NCBI RefSeq assembly: GCF_021729085.1
Contig: NZ_JAJSAR010000003.1
Coordinates: 274,570 to 338,569, forward strand
Source of the DNA: Pseudohongiella sp. O18
GTDB taxonomy: Bacteria > Pseudomonadota > Gammaproteobacteria > Pseudomonadales > Pseudohongiellaceae
Reading direction: 5' to 3'
Length of the DNA: 64,000 nt
Within the stretch, counting starts at the first letter, position 1. Each line of letters starts with the position of its first letter. A program made the position numbers and the translations under genes. Below the pieces are notes generated by a model. It saw nothing but the letters and a program-made list of their open reading frames with translations, made no database searches and was not told the DNA's origin. Below, in pieces: positions 29,203-45,735 of this stretch.

Positions 29203-30399
29203 TTACTCGATGATTTTGGATACCACGCCAGCGCCTACAGTACGACCGCCTTCACGGATCGCAAAACGCAGACCTTCATCCATCGCAATCGGAGCAATCA
29301 GCGTTACCAGGAACTTCAGGTTGTCACCAGGCATAACCATCTCGACACCTTCCGGCAGCTCAACCGCACCAGTCACGTCAGTCGTACGGAAGTAGAACTG
29401 CGGACGGTAGCCTTTGAAGAATGGCGTGTGACGACCACCTTCTTCCTTGCTCAGTACGTACACTTCGCCTTCAAACTTGGTGTGCGGAGTGATTGAACCA
29501 GGCTTGGCCAGTACCTGACCACGCTCAACGTCTTCACGCTTGGTACCACGCAGCAGAACACCCACGTTCTCACCTGCACGACCTTCGTCGAGCAGCTTGC
29601 GGAACATCTCAACACCCGTACAGGTAGTCTTGGTGGTGTCTTTCAGACCAACGATTTCGATCTCGTCGCCAACTTTAACGATACCGCGCTCAACACGGCC
29701 AGTAACCACCGTACCACGACCAGAGATCGAGAACACGTCTTCGATTGGCAGCAGGAAGGGCTTCTCGATGTCACGCTCAGGCTCAGGGATGTACTCGTCC
29801 AGAGTCTCAACCAGCTTCTTCACAGCTGAGGTACCCATTTCGTTGTCGTCCTGACCGTTCAGTGCCATCAGCGCAGAACCGATGATGATCGGCGTGTCGT
29901 CGCCCGGGAAATCGTAAGTGTCGAGCAACTCGCGCACTTCCATCTCAACCAGCTCCAACAGCTCCGCATCGTCAACCATGTCCGCTTTGTTCATGAACAC
30001 AACGATGTAAGGAACGCCAACCTGACGGGACAGCAGGATGTGCTCACGCGTCTGCGGCATGGGGCCGTCAGCAGCTGACACTACCAGAATCGCGCCGTCC
30101 ATCTGCGCCGCACCAGTGATCATGTTCTTCACATAGTCAGCGTGTCCGGGGCAGTCAACGTGTGCGTAGTGACGGTTTGGTGAGTCGTACTCAACGTGCG
30201 CAGTAGAGATGGTGATACCACGCTCTCTTTCTTCCGGCGCATTGTCGATCTGGTCGAAAGCACGCGATTCACCAGTACCCCACACATCAAAGCAAACGCG
30301 CGTCAGCGCTGCTGTCAGCGTTGTTTTACCATGGTCAACGTGACCAATTGTTCCCACGTTGACGTGTACTTTTTTACGTTCAAATTTACCCTTAGCCAC
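29203..30399 (-). CDS. tufA: elongation factor Tu (str-operon copy)
   Basis: 398 residues from a GTG at 30399. GTPase that delivers aminoacyl-tRNA. G1 [11 protein letters not shown], switch [16 protein letters not shown]3 [16 protein letters not shown]4 NKADMVDD, then domains II and III. The protein is identical to the second copy at 45799-46995; the DNA differs visibly only at the second arginine-region codon near the start and at the start codon (GTG here, ATG there). 38 bases after fusA. Confidence 0.99.
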   Translation of the reverse strand: MAKGKFERKKVHVNVGTIGHVDHGKTTLTAALTRVCFDVWGTGESRAFDQIDNAPEERERGITISTAHVEYDSPNRHYAHVDCPGHADYVKNMITGAAQMDGAILVVSAADGPMPQTREHILLSRQVGVPYIVVFMNKADMVDDAELLELVEMEVRELLDTYDFPGDDTPIIIGSALMALNGQDDNEMGTSAVKKLVETLDEYIPEPERDIEKPFLLPIEDVFSISGRGTVVTGRVERGIVKVGDEIEIVGLKDTTKTTCTGVEMFRKLLDEGRAGENVGVLLRGTKREDVERGQVLAKPGSITPHTKFEGEVYVLSKEEGGRHTPFFKGYRPQFYFRTTDVTGAVELPEGVEMVMPGDNLKFLVTLIAPIAMDEGLRFAIREGGRTVGAGVVSKIIE

Positions 30400-30437
30400 A
30401 ATATCACCTCGTGAAACTAGTCTATATTTTCAGAAAA

Positions 30438-32534
30438 TCAGCCTTTGTTTTTGCTGATGATGGACTCAGCAATATTCGATGGCACCTCACCGTACTTCAG
30501 GAATTCCATGGTGTAGGTCGCACGACCCTGCGAAATGGAACGCAGGTCGGTTGCATAACCAAACATTTCTGACAGAGGCACCTCAGCATTGATCACTTTA
30601 CCGCTGGAGGTGTCATCCATGCCCTGAACCATGCCACGACGACGGTTAAGGTCACCCATCACGTCACCCATGTTCTCTTCTGGAGTAACCACCTCAACTT
30701 TCATGATTGGTTCCAGCAGCGCCGGATCAGCCATCAGAGCGCCTTTCTTGAGCGCCATGGAGCCAGCGATTTTGAACGCCATTTCACTGGAGTCAACGTC
30801 GTGGTAAGAGCCATCATAGACTGTGACTTTCATGGCCAGCAGCGGATATCCCGCCAAACAGCCATTTTTCATCTGTTCCTGAACGCCTTTATCAACGGCA
30901 GGGATGTATTCACGGGGAATCGCACCACCCACAATCTCGTTCACAAACTGGTACTCTTCGTCTGCCGGCAGCGGCTCGATGCGCAACCAACAGTGACCAA
31001 ACTGACCGCGACCACCGGACTGCTTGACGTGCTTACCTTCCACTTCAACTGCCTTGCGGATGGTTTCACGGTAAGCCACCTGCGGCTTGCCGATATTGGC
31101 CTCTACGCCGAATTCACGACGCATACGGTCAACCAGAACGTCCAGGTGCAACTCACCCATACCGGAAATAATGGTCTGGCCTGACTCTTCATCTGTCTCA
31201 ACACGGAACGATGGATCTTCCTGAGCCAGCTTGCCCAGAGCAATACCCATCTTTTCCTGGTCAGCCTTGGTCTTCGGCTCAACAGCAACCGAGATTACAG
31301 GATCAGGGAAGTCCATCTTTTCCAGAACGACGATACGGCTTGGATCACACAGAGTTTCACCAGTGGTAACGTCTTTCAGACCGATGGCAGCAGCGATGTC
31401 GCCGGCCATTACTTCTTTGATCTCGTCGCGGTTGTTGGCGCGCATCTGCACCATACGACCGACACGCTCTTTCTTCATCTTTACCGAGTTGTAGACAGAG
31501 TCGCCAGAATTGAGCTTGCCTGAGTAAACACGGAAGAAGGTCAGCGTACCCACAAACGGGTCCGTGGCAATCTTGAACGCCAGGGCCGCAAATGGCTCAT
31601 CATCACTGGATTCACAGCGGATAACAGAACCATCTTCCAGCGTACCTTCGATGTCCTTCACTTCTGTCGGTGACGGCAGGTATTCAACTACCGCGTCCAG
31701 AACAGCCTGAACACCCTTGTTCTTGAATGCGGAGCCACAGAAGGTTGGAACAATTTCGTTGGCCAGCGTACGAATACGGATACCAGCCTTGATTTCCTCT
31801 TCAGTCAGCTCACCGCCTTCTAGGTACTTGTTCATCAGCTCTTCGTTGGCTTCGGCAGCTGCCTCGACCATGTATTCGCGCCACTCTTCAGACTCAGCCT
31901 GCATGTCAGCAGGAATGTCTTCGTAAGCCACGGTCACGCCCTGGTCAGCTTCGCTCCAGACGATGCTCTTCATCTTCACCAGGTCGATAACACCCTTGAA
32001 GTTGTCTTCAGCACCGATGGCCAGTTGCATGGGCACAGGAATGGCACCCAGACGGTTCTTGACCTGTTTGACCACTTTCAGGAAGTCAGCGCCGGCACGG
32101 TCCATCTTGTTAACAAAGATCAGACGCGGCACTTCGTAGCGGTTTGCCTGGCGCCATACAGTTTCTGTCTGCGGCTGCACACCTGAAGAACCACACAGCA
32201 CTACTACAGCACCATCCAGCACTCGCAGTGAACGCTCAACCTCAATGGTGAAGTCCACGTGTCCGGGTGTGTCGATGATGTTGACACGGTGTTCATCGAA
32301 CTGCTGACTCATACCACGCCAGAATGTCGTCACGGCAGCAGAGGTAATGGTGATACCACGCTCCTGCTCCTGCTCCATCCAGTCCATGGTGGCAGCGCCG
32401 TCGTGTACTTCACCAATTTTGTGGTTCATACCTGTGTAGAACAGGACTCGCTCGGTCGTAGTTGTTTTACCAGCATCTACGTGAGCACAGATACCGATAT
32501 TTCTGTAACGGCTCAATGGGGTTCTTCTGGCCAC
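30438..32534 (-). CDS. fusA: elongation factor G
   Basis: 698 residues from a GTG at 32534. Translocase. GTP-binding [64 protein letters not shown]; domain IV tip [19 protein letters not shown] that enters the A site; domain [21 protein letters not shown]. Full length, canonical FusA rather than a FusA2 paralogue. Confidence 0.99.
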   Translation of the reverse strand: MARRTPLSRYRNIGICAHVDAGKTTTTERVLFYTGMNHKIGEVHDGAATMDWMEQEQERGITITSAAVTTFWRGMSQQFDEHRVNIIDTPGHVDFTIEVERSLRVLDGAVVVLCGSSGVQPQTETVWRQANRYEVPRLIFVNKMDRAGADFLKVVKQVKNRLGAIPVPMQLAIGAEDNFKGVIDLVKMKSIVWSEADQGVTVAYEDIPADMQAESEEWREYMVEAAAEANEELMNKYLEGGELTEEEIKAGIRIRTLANEIVPTFCGSAFKNKGVQAVLDAVVEYLPSPTEVKDIEGTLEDGSVIRCESSDDEPFAALAFKIATDPFVGTLTFFRVYSGKLNSGDSVYNSVKMKKERVGRMVQMRANNRDEIKEVMAGDIAAAIGLKDVTTGETLCDPSRIVVLEKMDFPDPVISVAVEPKTKADQEKMGIALGKLAQEDPSFRVETDEESGQTIISGMGELHLDVLVDRMRREFGVEANIGKPQVAYRETIRKAVEVEGKHVKQSGGRGQFGHCWLRIEPLPADEEYQFVNEIVGGAIPREYIPAVDKGVQEQMKNGCLAGYPLLAMKVTVYDGSYHDVDSSEMAFKIAGSMALKKGALMADPALLEPIMKVEVVTPEENMGDVMGDLNRRRGMVQGMDDTSSGKVINAEVPLSEMFGYATDLRSISQGRATYTMEFLKYGEVPSNIAESIISKNKG

Positions 32535-32575
32535 AATCGCACCTATATGCTTAAAAAATTGAATTTAATGATTTA

Positions 32576-33046
32576 TCAGAAACGGTAGTGCGAGAACGCC
32601 TTGTTGGCTTCAGCCATACGGTGCACATCTTCACGCTTCTTGACCGCGCTGCCGCGGCCCTGAGATGCGTCAGAAATCTCACCGGCCAGACGCAATGCCA
32701 TGGACTTCTCGCCACGCTTGCGTGCATGCTCAACCAACCAACGCATTGCCAAAGCGGTACGGCGCTCTGCGCGCACTTCAACTGGAACCTGATAGGTTGC
32801 ACCACCCACCCTGCGAGACTTCACCTCAACCATCGGTGCAATTTGCTCAAGGGCTTTTTCAAAGGTTTCCAGCGGATCACCACCGCCATTTTTGGTCACT
32901 GTATCCAGTGCACCATAGACAATCTTCTCGGCAACTGACTTTTTGCCGTCTTCCATCACGTGGTTCATGAACTTGGCCAGCACCTTGCTGCCATATTTGG
33001 CATCAGGCAGGATTTCACGTTTTGCTGCCACTCTTCTTCTGGGCAT
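32576..33046 (-). CDS. rpsG: 30S ribosomal protein S7
   Basis: 156 residues. Head-assembly protein and, in E. coli, translational repressor of the str operon acting between rpsL and rpsG (88 bases here, 33047-33134). [20 protein letters not shown] and the C-terminal [20 protein letters not shown] are typical. Confidence 0.99.
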   Translation of the reverse strand: MPRRRVAAKREILPDAKYGSKVLAKFMNHVMEDGKKSVAEKIVYGALDTVTKNGGGDPLETFEKALEQIAPMVEVKSRRVGGATYQVPVEVRAERRTALAMRWLVEHARKRGEKSMALRLAGEISDASQGRGSAVKKREDVHRMAEANKAFSHYRF

Positions 33047-33134
33047 AACTCACCTCACTATTCAGGTAAATCCACGATTCACACCCGTCACCGACGAATG
33101 TCACGCGGCCTTACTGGAAAAATTTATTTGAAAA

Positions 33135-33509
33135 TTAAGACTTTGGACGCTTAGCACCGTACTTGGAGCGACCCTGACGACGTGCTGATACGCCTGATGT
33201 ATCCAGGCTGCCGCGCACTGTGTGATAACGCACACCCGGAAGGTCTTTTACACGACCACCACGGATCAGGATCACAGAGTGCTCCTGCAGGTTGTGACCT
33301 TCACCGCCGATGTAGGAGGTGACTTCATAACCGTTAGTCAAACGCACACGACATACTTTACGCAGTGCTGAGTTTGGCTTCTTTGGTGTAGTTGTGTAGA
33401 CGCGGGTGCACACGCCACGTTTTTGCGGGCAACCTTGCAGAGCGGGCACGTCACTCTTGGCGACTTTGCTCTGTCTTGGTTTACGAACCAACTGGTTGAT
33501 AGTTGCCAT
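33135..33509 (-). CDS. rpsL: 30S ribosomal protein S12
   Basis: 124 residues. Decoding-centre protein. [20 protein letters not shown] start, [20 protein letters not shown] with the wild-type lysine (Lys43 region), and the second loop [20 protein letters not shown] with Lys88 region. No streptomycin-resistance change at those sites. First gene of the str operon. Confidence 0.99.
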   Translation of the reverse strand: MATINQLVRKPRQSKVAKSDVPALQGCPQKRGVCTRVYTTTPKKPNSALRKVCRVRLTNGYEVTSYIGGEGHNLQEHSVILIRGGRVKDLPGVRYHTVRGSLDTSGVSARRQGRSKYGAKRPKS

Positions 33510-33611
33510 TCATTACTCCTGAACTAGTCATTTAAATACTTGTACTCCGGCGTGCAGCCGATTACTGCGATTCCGTGGAACCACAGACAAAAGACCACTC
33601 ACCAGAGTAAA

Positions 33612-33640
33612 GGATGCGAGAGTTTAAAGACCTCGCATCC
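33612..33640 (-). terminator. hairpin after rpoC, overlapping the str promoter
   Basis: Perfect nine-base stem GGATGCGAG/CTCGCATCC with an 11-base loop, followed on the minus strand by TTTACTC only. Probably an imperfect terminator or processing hairpin 43 bases downstream of rpoC. Its loop contains the -10 of the next promoter. Confidence 0.55.
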
Positions 33641-33649
33641 TCTAGTCAA
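33621..33649 (-). promoter_or_regulatory. sigma-70 promoter of the str operon
   Basis: Minus strand TTGACT (33644-33649), 17-base spacer, TAAACT (33621-33626). Start near 33614 gives a leader of about 105 bases before rpsL. The elements are interleaved with the post-rpoC hairpin. Confidence 0.65.
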
Positions 33650-33682
33650 CTGAATTAGGCGCTACAGTCGGGTTTCCCCGGT

Positions 33683-37909
<4,227 letters not shown>

Positions 37910-37963
37910 TCTACTTTCCTCCGCCAGCTGTCATGCAGCTGGCATCACAATATCGGCGATTCG

Positions 37964-40900
37964 TTATTTACCGGAAACTTCCAGATCCATATCAATACCC
38001 AAAGACCGGATCTCTTTCAGAAGCACGTTAAACGATTCAGGCATACCTGGCTCCATACGATGGTCGCCGTCCACGATGTTCTTGTACATCTTGGTTCGAC
38101 CAGCGACGTCGTCCGACTTGACTGTCAGCATCTCCTGCAGCGTATAGGCCGCGCCGTAGGCTTCCAGCGCCCACACTTCCATCTCACCGAAGCGCTGACC
38201 ACCGAACTGGGCTTTACCACCCAGCGGCTGCTGCGTAACAAGACTGTAAGAACCAGTAGAACGCGCGTGCATCTTGTCGTCGACCAGGTGGTTCAACTTC
38301 AGCATGTACATGATGCCGACCGTGACCTTACGATCGAAAGCATCACCGGTACGCCCGTCATACAGTGTGACCTGGCCACTTTCGTCCATCCCCGCCAGCT
38401 TCAGCATTTGCTTGATCTCTGTCTCATTGGCACCGTCGAACACAGGCGTCGCCATCGGCACACCCTTTTTCAGGTTGCTTGCCAGATCCAGAATCTCATC
38501 ATCGGTCAACTCGTCCAGTGACTCTTTCTTGTTGCCGACAGAGTTATAGATCTCATCCAGCAATTTGCGCACTTCAGCAACCTTGCGCTTTTCCTGCAAC
38601 ATCGTGTCGATACGCGCACCCAGGCCTTTGGAAGCCGCACCCAGGTGGGTTTCCAGGATCTGACCTACGTTCATTCGCGATGGTACACCCAGTGGGTTCA
38701 GGACCACGTCAACCGGGTTGCCACTTTCATCAAAAGGCATGTCTTCAACCGGCATGATAGCGGAGATAACACCCTTGTTACCGTGACGTCCCGCAAGTTT
38801 GTCGCCTGGCTGAATGCGGCGCTTGATGGCCAGATACACTTTGACGATCTTCAGCACGCCCGGCGCCAGGTCATCACCCTGCACCAGCTTTCGCTTCTTG
38901 TCTTCAAAACGCTCATCCAGATCATCGCGACGACGCTTCAGCTGTGCCTCAGCCAGCTCCAGCTGCTTGTTGAGCTCTTCATCAACCAGACGCAGCTTGA
39001 ACCAGTCGTCAGCACCCAGACCATCCAGGTACTCTTCAGTCAGTTCTGCGCCCTTTTTCAGACCAGGACCGCCGGCAACTTTCTTGCCCAGGAAGGCCTG
39101 CTTGAGACGGTAGAACGTTGCGCCCTGAACGATACGGAATTCGTCGTTGATATCCTTACGTACTTTATCGAGCTGCGACTTTTCGATCTCTTTGGCACGC
39201 TGGTCTTTCTCCAGACCGTCACGTGTGAATACCTGCACATCGATAACGGTGCCTTTTACACTGGAAGGCACACGCAGCGAGGTGTCTTTCACATCAGACG
39301 CTTTCTCACCGAAAATCGCACGCAGCAGTTTTTCTTCCGGAGTCAGCTGTGTTTCACCCTTTGGTGTAACCTTACCAACCAGAATGTCACCGGCACCAAC
39401 TTCAGCACCAATGTAAACAATACCCGCGTCATCCAGTTTGCCGAGGGCACCCTCACCAACGTTTGGAATATCCGACGTGATTTCTTCGGCGCCCAGTTTG
39501 GTATCACGCGCCACACAGGTCAGCTCCTGGATGTGGATGGTTGTCAGTCGATCTTCGCTGACAACACGCTCGGATATAAGAATCGAGTCTTCGAAGTTAT
39601 AACCGTTCCAGGGCATGAACGCGATGCGCATGTTCTGACCCAGTGCCAACTCGCCCAGATCAACCGATGGGCCGTCAGCCAGGATATCTCCGCGGCTGAT
39701 TCGATCACCCTCTTTCACCAGGGGCCGCTGTGTAATACAGGTGTTCTGGTTGGAGCGGGTGTACTTGGTCAGGTTGTAGATATCCACACCAGCTTCACCA
39801 GCCTGTGTTTCATCATCGTTCACACGCACAATAATGCGAGATGCATCGACGCTCTCGATTCTGCCACCGTGATCAGCCACCACACACACGCCAGAGTCTC
39901 CTGCGACGTTGCGCTCCAGACCGGTACCAATAAGCGGCGGTTCCGCGCGCAATGTTGGTACCGCCTGACGCTGCATGTTGGAACCCATCAATGCACGGTT
40001 GGCGTCGTCGTGTTCAAGGAACGGAATCAACGCCGCAGCCACGGACACCATCTGCTGAGGTGCCACGTCCATGTAGTTGATCTGTTCCTTCGGCATCAAG
40101 GTTGTCTCACCGGCGTAACGCACGGTCACCAGGTTGTCGACAAAACGGTTTTCTGCGTCCAGCGTCGCACTCGCCTGTGCAATCACGTACTGACCTTCGT
40201 CAATCGCAGACAGGTAATCGATTTCGTTGGTTACTTTGCCGTCGATAATGCGACGATACGGACTTTCCAGGAAACCGTAATCGTTGGTGCGAGCATACGT
40301 CGCCATGGAGTTGATCAGACCAATGTTCGGACCTTCAGGCGTCTCAATCGGGCAAACACGTCCATAGTGAGTCGGGTGTACGTCACGAACCTCGAAGCCT
40401 GCTCGCTCACGAGTCAGACCACCCGGTCCGAGAGCAGAAACACGACGCTTGTGAGTCACTTCTGACAGCGGGTTGTTCTGATCCATGAACTGAGACAGCT
40501 GGCTGGAACCAAAGAATTCTTTGATAGCTGCTGCCACCGGCTTGGCGTTGATCATGTCCTGAGGCATCAGGCCTTCGGAATCGGCCATGCTCAGACGTTC
40601 TTTGACAGCGCGCTCTACACGGACCAGACCTACACGGAACTGGTTCTCAGCCATTTCACCAACAGAACGGATACGTCGGTTGCCAAGGTGGTCGATATCA
40701 TCCACGGTTCCAAAGCCGTTGCGGATGCCTACCAGCGTCTTGAGAACATCAACGATGTCATCAACGCTCAGAACTCCTTCGCCGGTTGTTTCCTCACGGC
40801 CGAGACGACGATTGAACTTCATACGACCAACAGCCGACAGGTCGTAACGCTCCTGTGAGAAGAACAGGTTGCCGAACAGGTTTTCAGCCGAGTCTTTGGT

Positions 40901-42049
40901 CGGTGGCTCGCCAGGACGCATCATGCGGTAGATTTCCACAAGCGCATCAAGACGTGATGTTGTGCTGTCGATTCGCAGCGTTTCAGAGACGAACGGACCG
41001 CAGTCCAGGTCATTCGTGTAAATTGTTTCGAAACTGTCAACGCCGGCCGCGATCATAGCGTCCAGCATTTCCGGAGTAACCAGCGAGTTACACTCAAACA
41101 GGATCTCGCCTGTTTCCGGGTTGACTATATCCTTTGCCAGCGACTGGCCACTGGCGAACTCAGCGCTGACCTGCAGCTCCTGAAGCTTGGCTTTTTCCAT
41201 CTGACGAATATGGCGCGCGGTGATACGACGGCCCGATTCGACGATGACTTCTCCCTTCTTGTCTTTGACATCGAAGTTCAATACTTCACCGCGAAGACGT
41301 GACGGAACCAGCTCGAGCATCAGCTCCTCGACCGATTTGCCCACACGGTAGCTGTTGTTCTCGAAGAACATGGAGAGAATCTGTTCTGCGGTGAAATCCA
41401 GCGCGCGCAGCAACACTGTGGCTGGCAGTTTGCGACGACGGTCGATTCGTACGTATACCAGGTCCTTCGGGTCAAACTCGAAATCCAGCCAGGAGCCGCG
41501 ATACGGAATAATCCGCGCGGAGTACAGCAGCTTGCCCGAGCTGTGGGTCTTGCCACGATCGTGGTCGAAGAACACACCGGGAGAACGATGCAGCTGAGAC
41601 ACAACAACACGCTCAGTACCGTTGATGACGAAGGTACCGCTGTCGGTCATCAGGGGAATCTCACCCATGTAGACTTCTTGCTCTTTGATGTCCTTGATTG
41701 CCTGTGTAGTTGATTCCTTATCGTAAAGGATCAACCGGACACGTACGCGAAGGGACGCGGAATATGTGGTGCCACGCAGCTGACATTCCTTGACGTCAAA
41801 CACTGGCTTACCCAATTCATAGCTGACAAACTCCAGGATGGCTTTTCCGGAGTAGCTGACAATGGGGAACACGGACTTGAACGCCGCCTGCAGACCAACA
41901 TCCTGACGTACATCAGGGGCTAGGCCGGCTTGGGTAAACTGCCTGTAGGAGTCAATCTGGGTTGACAAGAGATATGGAATATCCATCGCAGTCGGCAACT
42001 TACTGAAGTCTTTGCGGATACGCTTCTTCTCTGTATACGAATAGGCCAT
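37964..42049 (-). CDS. rpoB: DNA-directed RNA polymerase subunit beta
   Basis: 1361 residues, slightly longer than E. coli (1342). The rifampicin-binding cluster reads [20 protein letters not shown] then [11 protein letters not shown], with wild-type residues at the common resistance positions (D516, H526, S531 by E. coli numbers). The flap region and the C-terminal clamp segment ([20 protein letters not shown]) are intact. Preceded by a hairpin that may tune its expression relative to rplJL. Confidence 0.99.
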   Translation of the reverse strand: MAYSYTEKKRIRKDFSKLPTAMDIPYLLSTQIDSYRQFTQAGLAPDVRQDVGLQAAFKSVFPIVSYSGKAILEFVSYELGKPVFDVKECQLRGTTYSASLRVRVRLILYDKESTTQAIKDIKEQEVYMGEIPLMTDSGTFVINGTERVVVSQLHRSPGVFFDHDRGKTHSSGKLLYSARIIPYRGSWLDFEFDPKDLVYVRIDRRRKLPATVLLRALDFTAEQILSMFFENNSYRVGKSVEELMLELVPSRLRGEVLNFDVKDKKGEVIVESGRRITARHIRQMEKAKLQELQVSAEFASGQSLAKDIVNPETGEILFECNSLVTPEMLDAMIAAGVDSFETIYTNDLDCGPFVSETLRIDSTTSRLDALVEIYRMMRPGEPPTKDSAENLFGNLFFSQERYDLSAVGRMKFNRRLGREETTGEGVLSVDDIVDVLKTLVGIRNGFGTVDDIDHLGNRRIRSVGEMAENQFRVGLVRVERAVKERLSMADSEGLMPQDMINAKPVAAAIKEFFGSSQLSQFMDQNNPLSEVTHKRRVSALGPGGLTRERAGFEVRDVHPTHYGRVCPIETPEGPNIGLINSMATYARTNDYGFLESPYRRIIDGKVTNEIDYLSAIDEGQYVIAQASATLDAENRFVDNLVTVRYAGETTLMPKEQINYMDVAPQQMVSVAAALIPFLEHDDANRALMGSNMQRQAVPTLRAEPPLIGTGLERNVAGDSGVCVVADHGGRIESVDASRIIVRVNDDETQAGEAGVDIYNLTKYTRSNQNTCITQRPLVKEGDRISRGDILADGPSVDLGELALGQNMRIAFMPWNGYNFEDSILISERVVSEDRLTTIHIQELTCVARDTKLGAEEITSDIPNVGEGALGKLDDAGIVYIGAEVGAGDILVGKVTPKGETQLTPEEKLLRAIFGEKASDVKDTSLRVPSSVKGTVIDVQVFTRDGLEKDQRAKEIEKSQLDKVRKDINDEFRIVQGATFYRLKQAFLGKKVAGGPGLKKGAELTEEYLDGLGADDWFKLRLVDEELNKQLELAEAQLKRRRDDLDERFEDKKRKLVQGDDLAPGVLKIVKVYLAIKRRIQPGDKLAGRHGNKGVISAIMPVEDMPFDESGNPVDVVLNPLGVPSRMNVGQILETHLGAASKGLGARIDTMLQEKRKVAEVRKLLDEIYNSVGNKKESLDELTDDEILDLASNLKKGVPMATPVFDGANETEIKQMLKLAGMDESGQVTLYDGRTGDAFDRKVTVGIMYMLKLNHLVDDKMHARSTGSYSLVTQQPLGGKAQFGGQRFGEMEVWALEAYGAAYTLQEMLTVKSDDVAGRTKMYKNIVDGDHRMEPGMPESFNVLLKEIRSLGIDMDLEVSGK

Positions 42050-42180
42050 TATGTTTTCCTAGCAAGTATGTCTGTTGATATCCGGAAAGTGGCGCTGGAG
42101 ATGCCCGGATATACCCCACTATCATAGGATTCGATCAGAATCCGTTTTGCACTAAATTATGCCTGCCTTATAAACATTGA

Positions 42181-42212
42181 ATACCGACAGGGGGTTTTAC
42201 CCCTGTCGGTAT
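42181..42212 (-). promoter_or_regulatory. rplL-rpoB attenuator / RNA-processing hairpin
   Basis: Perfect 12-base arms ATACCGACAGGG/CCCTGTCGGTAT around an 8-base loop, between the rplL stop and rpoB. On the minus strand there is no T-run after it, so it fits the partial attenuator or RNase III processing site known at this junction in E. coli rather than a full terminator. Confidence 0.75.
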
Positions 42213-42243
42213 ACAATTTTACTGCCTGACTTGAACAGAAGGA

Positions 42244-42624
42244 TTACTTCAGTTCAACCGTAGCACCAGCTTCTTCCAGCTGCTTCTTAGCATCTTCTGC
42301 TTCAGCTTTGCTGGCAGCTTCTTTAACAGTTGAAGGCGCGCCGTCAACCAGGTCTTTAGCTTCTTTCAGGCCCAGACCAGTGATGCCACGAACAACCTTG
42401 ATGACGTTTACTTTCTTGTCACCAGCAGCTTTCAGTACGATGTCAAATTCAGTCTTTTCTTCTTCTGCAGCAGCAGCATCGCCACCAGCAGCAGGTGCAG
42501 CAACAGCAACCGCTGCAGCAGCAGAAACACCGAATTTTTCTTCCATCGCGCTAACCAGTTCTACAACGTCCATTACAGACATTTCGGCGATTGCATTCAG
42601 AATATCGTCTTTAGACAGAGCCAT
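42244..42624 (-). CDS. rplL: 50S ribosomal protein L7/L12
   Basis: 126 residues. Stalk protein, four or six copies per ribosome. N-terminal dimerisation domain ([20 protein letters not shown]), alanine-rich hinge ([20 protein letters not shown]), C-terminal factor-binding domain ([20 protein letters not shown]). Needs L10, encoded just upstream. Confidence 0.99.
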   Translation of the reverse strand: MALSKDDILNAIAEMSVMDVVELVSAMEEKFGVSAAAAVAVAAPAAGGDAAAAEEEKTEFDIVLKAAGDKKVNVIKVVRGITGLGLKEAKDLVDGAPSTVKEAASKAEAEDAKKQLEEAGATVELK

Positions 42625-42676
42625 GACTCTTATCTCCTAATAAAAAATGAATAAATAAACCGTTTCGATCTCAGAG

Positions 42677-43204
42677 TTATGCTGCTTGCTTCTGGTCACG
42701 TACCGCAGCAACTGCGCGCGTAACCTTGGTCGGAACCTCATTGAAGGTTTGAACAAGCTTGGTAACCGGGGCCAGCATGACACTCATCAGCATGGACACT
42801 GCCTGATCGTAAGTCGGCAGTTTAGCCAGAGCATCAATTTGGTCGGCACCCAACAACTTGCCACCGACAGACAAAGCCTTGACCTCAAACTTCTCGTTCT
42901 CTTTGGCGAAGTCCTTCAGCACGCGAGCCGCGGCGCCTGGATCTTCCATTGAAAACGCAAGAATGGTCGGACCTGTCAGCACTTCGCGGATGCACTCATA
43001 CTGAGTACCATCTACAGCACGCTTGAGCAGTGTGTTACGTACAACACGCAGATACACACCCTCTTCGCGCGCCTTTTTGCGCAGTGAAGTCAGGCTCGAC
43101 ACAGTGACACCGCGATAATCGGCGAGCACTGCAGACAAAGCATTGTTAGCAGCTTCATTGACTTCCGAGACGATTTGCTTTTTGTCTTCAAGCCTAATAG
43201 CCAC
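42677..43204 (-). CDS. rplJ: 50S ribosomal protein L10
   Basis: 175 residues from a GTG at 43204 with AGGAG eight bases upstream; a longer in-frame start upstream lies inside the leader and is rejected. Residues 1-130 hold the rRNA-binding part ([36 protein letters not shown]), the C-terminal helix anchors L7/L12 dimers. In E. coli the L10-L12 complex represses this transcript. Confidence 0.98.
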   Translation of the reverse strand: MAIRLEDKKQIVSEVNEAANNALSAVLADYRGVTVSSLTSLRKKAREEGVYLRVVRNTLLKRAVDGTQYECIREVLTGPTILAFSMEDPGAAARVLKDFAKENEKFEVKALSVGGKLLGADQIDALAKLPTYDQAVSMLMSVMLAPVTKLVQTFNEVPTKVTRAVAAVRDQKQAA

Positions 43205-43460
43205 TAGCTTTACTCCTGATAGGGACTGCCATAGACAGCCCTTGTTGTTTTGCTCCCACTCAACCTGATGGAAAAGTGGGCCTTTAACTGGTGGAATGCT
43301 CCGGCGGGCCGGAACGGGTTTCACCATCTGCGTAGGACATTAAGTCACCCCGTATTGCAGCTGACACCTACGGTCTTTGACAGCTCTGGTGCAGGACATG
43401 CCCGCACCAAAACCCCAAAGTCTGTAGCGGCAACAGATCTGCTGCCGCGAATCTCAATAC
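43205..43460 (-). promoter_or_regulatory. L10 leader (autoregulatory region of rplJL-rpoBC)
   Basis: 256 non-coding bases between rplA and rplJ, rich in pairing on the minus strand: GCGGCA/TGCCGC near 43432-43448, TGGTGC/GCACCA near 43386-43409, and CGTAGG/CCTACG enclosing about 43330-43372. A segment AGATGGTGAAA followed by CCACCAGTTAAAGG matches what I remember of L10-L12 binding leaders in proteobacteria. A promoter for rplJL is expected here but I could not fix its elements. Confidence 0.6.
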
Positions 43461-44156
43461 TTATACTTTCAGGGCTGCGTGATCGATCAGGACGCCAGGG
43501 CCCATTGTCGATGACAGCACAACTTTCTGAATATAAACGCCCTTTGAAGAGGCAGGCTTTGCTTTTTTCAGATCAGCCAGCAATGCTTCCAGGTTACCCT
43601 GGATGGCATCCGCTTCGAATCCGATCTTGCCAATGGCACCGTGGATAATGCCCTTCTTGTCAGTTCGGTATCGAACCTGACCAGACTTGGCATTTTTGAC
43701 TGCGCCGGCAACGTCTGCCGTCACTGTGCCAACCTTTGGGTTTGGCATCAAGCCACGCGGACCCAGCACCTGACCCAACTTACCTACCACGCGCATTGCG
43801 TCCGGCGTTGCAATCACTACGTCGAAGTCAAGGTTGCCAGCAGCGATGCTGTCAGCCAGATCATCAAAACCGACGATGTCTGCACCAGCGTCTTTTGCCT
43901 TGGTAGCATTTTCACCCTGAGCGAACACGGCAACACGGACAGTTTTGCCGCTACCGTTTGGCAGCAGTGTTGAGCCACGGACTACCTGATCGGATTTACG
44001 CGGATCAACGCCCAGATTAACAGAGACGTCAATGGACTCTTTGAATTTTGGTGATGCAAACTCGTTCAGAAGCGCGATGGCTTCTTCAATGGAATAAGCA
44101 CGGGTACGATCAATCTTGTCAGCAATAGCCTGCTGTTTTTTGGTCAGTTTAGCCAT
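43461..44156 (-). CDS. rplA: 50S ribosomal protein L1
   Basis: 231 residues. Mobile stalk at the E site, and in E. coli repressor of rplKA. Conserved [20 protein letters not shown] and the RNA-contact residues around [20 protein letters not shown]. Three bases after rplK. Confidence 0.99.
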   Translation of the reverse strand: MAKLTKKQQAIADKIDRTRAYSIEEAIALLNEFASPKFKESIDVSVNLGVDPRKSDQVVRGSTLLPNGSGKTVRVAVFAQGENATKAKDAGADIVGFDDLADSIAAGNLDFDVVIATPDAMRVVGKLGQVLGPRGLMPNPKVGTVTADVAGAVKNAKSGQVRYRTDKKGIIHGAIGKIGFEADAIQGNLEALLADLKKAKPASSKGVYIQKVVLSSTMGPGVLIDHAALKV

Positions 44157-44159
44157 GAT

Positions 44160-44594
44160 TTATTCCACTCCTTCCACGTCGATACCAGAACTTCTGGCAG
44201 TACCAGCCAGTGTGCGAACAGCTGCATCCATATCGGCTGCTGTGAGATCTGGCATTTTGATGGCAGCGATCTCTTCCAGCTGAGCACGTGTCACTTTTGC
44301 CACTTTTTCAGTGTTAGGACGCGAGCTTCCTTTTGGAATATTCAATGCCTTGCGCAGCAGAACAGATGCTGGAGGAGTTTTAGTAATAAAGGTGAAACTA
44401 CGATCCGCGTATACTGTAATCACAACAGGAATTGGCAGACCTGCTTCCATGCCCTGAGTCTGGGCATTGAAGGCCTTACAGAATTCCATGATGTTAACAC
44501 CATGCTGACCGAGCGCAGGACCAACGGGCGGGCTTGGGTTTGCCTTGCCAGCGCCAACCTGCAATTTGATGTATGCAGTGACTTTCTTTGCCAT
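44160..44594 (-). CDS. rplK: 50S ribosomal protein L11
   Basis: 144 residues. GTPase-centre protein required for RelA activation. [20 protein letters not shown] with the prolines of the thiostrepton/flexible N domain, and the rRNA-binding C domain [14 protein letters not shown] end. The 103-base upstream gap with a CCGTCGG/CCGACGG hairpin (about 44658-44681) may be the L1-responsive leader. Confidence 0.99.
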   Translation of the reverse strand: MAKKVTAYIKLQVGAGKANPSPPVGPALGQHGVNIMEFCKAFNAQTQGMEAGLPIPVVITVYADRSFTFITKTPPASVLLRKALNIPKGSSRPNTEKVAKVTRAQLEEIAAIKMPDLTAADMDAAVRTLAGTARSSGIDVEGVE

Positions 44595-44697
44595 AGTACT
44601 TCTCCTGTGGGTTCGAGCGTTACCGACAGCATAAAGCAGCCAGAAACTCCCCTGTAATCCGTCGGAATTGGCGGCCCGACGGGGTTTTAAAAATCAG

Positions 44698-45231
44698 TTA
44701 GCTTTTTTCGACCTGGCTGAACTCTAGCTCAACCGGCGTGGAGCGACCGAAAATCAACACCGCCACACGCAGCCGATTCTTTTCGTAATTCACTTCTTCG
44801 ACGGTGCCAGTAAAGTCATTAAATGGACCATCAATGACACGAACCATTTCACCCGGCTCGTAAATAATCTTGTGACGCGGCTTGTCCTGCCCCTCTTCAA
44901 GGCGCTGAAGAATTCGGTTGGCTTCACGGGTCGTGATCGGCGCAGGCCGATCAGCCTTACCACCAATAAAGCCAAGCACTCTTGGAGTCTCTTTCACCAG
45001 GTGCCAGGTATCATCGTTGAGCTCCATCTCCACCAGAACGTATCCCGGGAAGAACTTTCGCTCACTCTTGCGCTTTTGACCGGCGCGCATCTCCAGTACT
45101 TCTTCTGTTGGGACGAGCACTTCGCCAAACAGGTCTTCCATTCCGGAACGGGTAATGCGCTCTTTGAGGGCTTGCATCACCCGCTTCTCGTAGCCGGAGT
45201 AGGCATGAACCACATACCAATTCTTTGCCAT
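44698..45231 (-). CDS. nusG: transcription termination/antitermination protein NusG
   Basis: 177 residues from the ATG at 45231; the extended frame upstream overlaps secE and is rejected. NGN domain starts [21 protein letters not shown]-terminal KOW domain [39 protein letters not shown]. Binds RNA polymerase and, through KOW, Rho or S10. Follows secE after 14 bases. Confidence 0.99.
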   Translation of the reverse strand: MAKNWYVVHAYSGYEKRVMQALKERITRSGMEDLFGEVLVPTEEVLEMRAGQKRKSERKFFPGYVLVEMELNDDTWHLVKETPRVLGFIGGKADRPAPITTREANRILQRLEEGQDKPRHKIIYEPGEMVRVIDGPFNDFTGTVEEVNYEKNRLRVAVLIFGRSTPVELEFSQVEKS

Positions 45232-45245
45232 CTGATATCTCCTGA

Positions 45246-45614
45246 CTATCCAATGATACGCGAGATGATCGCACCCAGCGCTGTATCCAGCAGCCACAAC
45301 ACCAGCGCAACAATAAACACCACTACCAGCACGATCAGCGTGGTTTGCGTTGTTTCCTGTCTAGTTGGCCAGACCACCTTGCGAATTTCGGTGCGCGCTT
45401 CGATACACAGATTAAGGAATGCACTGCCTTTGACCGTTTGAGCTGCAATCCAACCTGCCAGCACAGCCAGGACGAGCAGCCCAACCACCCGCAATACCAG
45501 AGATTCAGCAGCGAAGTATGCATTGGCATACACGCCACCGGCGACGATAACTGCAACGGCAATCCACTTCAGCAAATCCTGCTTCGGTGCCTGCGTAGTA
45601 GACTTGTCAGACAT
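45246..45614 (-). CDS. secE: preprotein translocase subunit SecE
   Basis: 122 residues from the ATG at 45614. Three hydrophobic segments (about 14-33, 39-57, 91-114) as in the E. coli three-helix form; the conserved amphipathic region reads [20 protein letters not shown]. Partner of SecY (18243-19565). Lies between tRNA-Trp and nusG. Confidence 0.98.
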   Translation of the reverse strand: MSDKSTTQAPKQDLLKWIAVAVIVAGGVYANAYFAAESLVLRVVGLLVLAVLAGWIAAQTVKGSAFLNLCIEARTEIRKVVWPTRQETTQTTLIVLVVVFIVALVLWLLDTALGAIISRIIG

Positions 45615-45641
45615 AACTATTTGTCTCAGCGCTGCCATAAA

Positions 45642-45717
45642 TGGCAGGCCAGGAGGGAATCGAACCCCCAACCTGCGGTTTTGGAGACCGCCGCTCTGCC
45701 AATTGAGCTACTGGCCT
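45642..45717 (-). tRNA. tRNA-Trp (CCA)
   Basis: 76 bases. Acceptor AGGCCAG/CTGGCCT with discriminator G and encoded CCA; anticodon stem GCGGT/ACCGC with loop CTCCAAA, anticodon CCA; T arm GGTTCGATTCC-like. Between tuf and secE, as in Pseudomonas and relatives. Confidence 0.97.
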
Positions 45718-45735
45718 ATACTTTTTCAAGATGCA

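Noticed and set aside
38645..40465. 606-codon open frame antisense to rpoB
   Set aside because: rpoB is certain on the other strand; the frame is rich in H, Q, T and R as expected from antisense reading.
42677..43327. Longer form of L10 starting at 43327
   Set aside because: The extra 41 residues fall in the structured leader; GTG 43204 has a strong ribosome site and gives normal length.
44658..44681. Terminator between nusG and rplK
   Set aside because: The T-run is on the wrong side for the minus-strand operon; treated as part of the leader.
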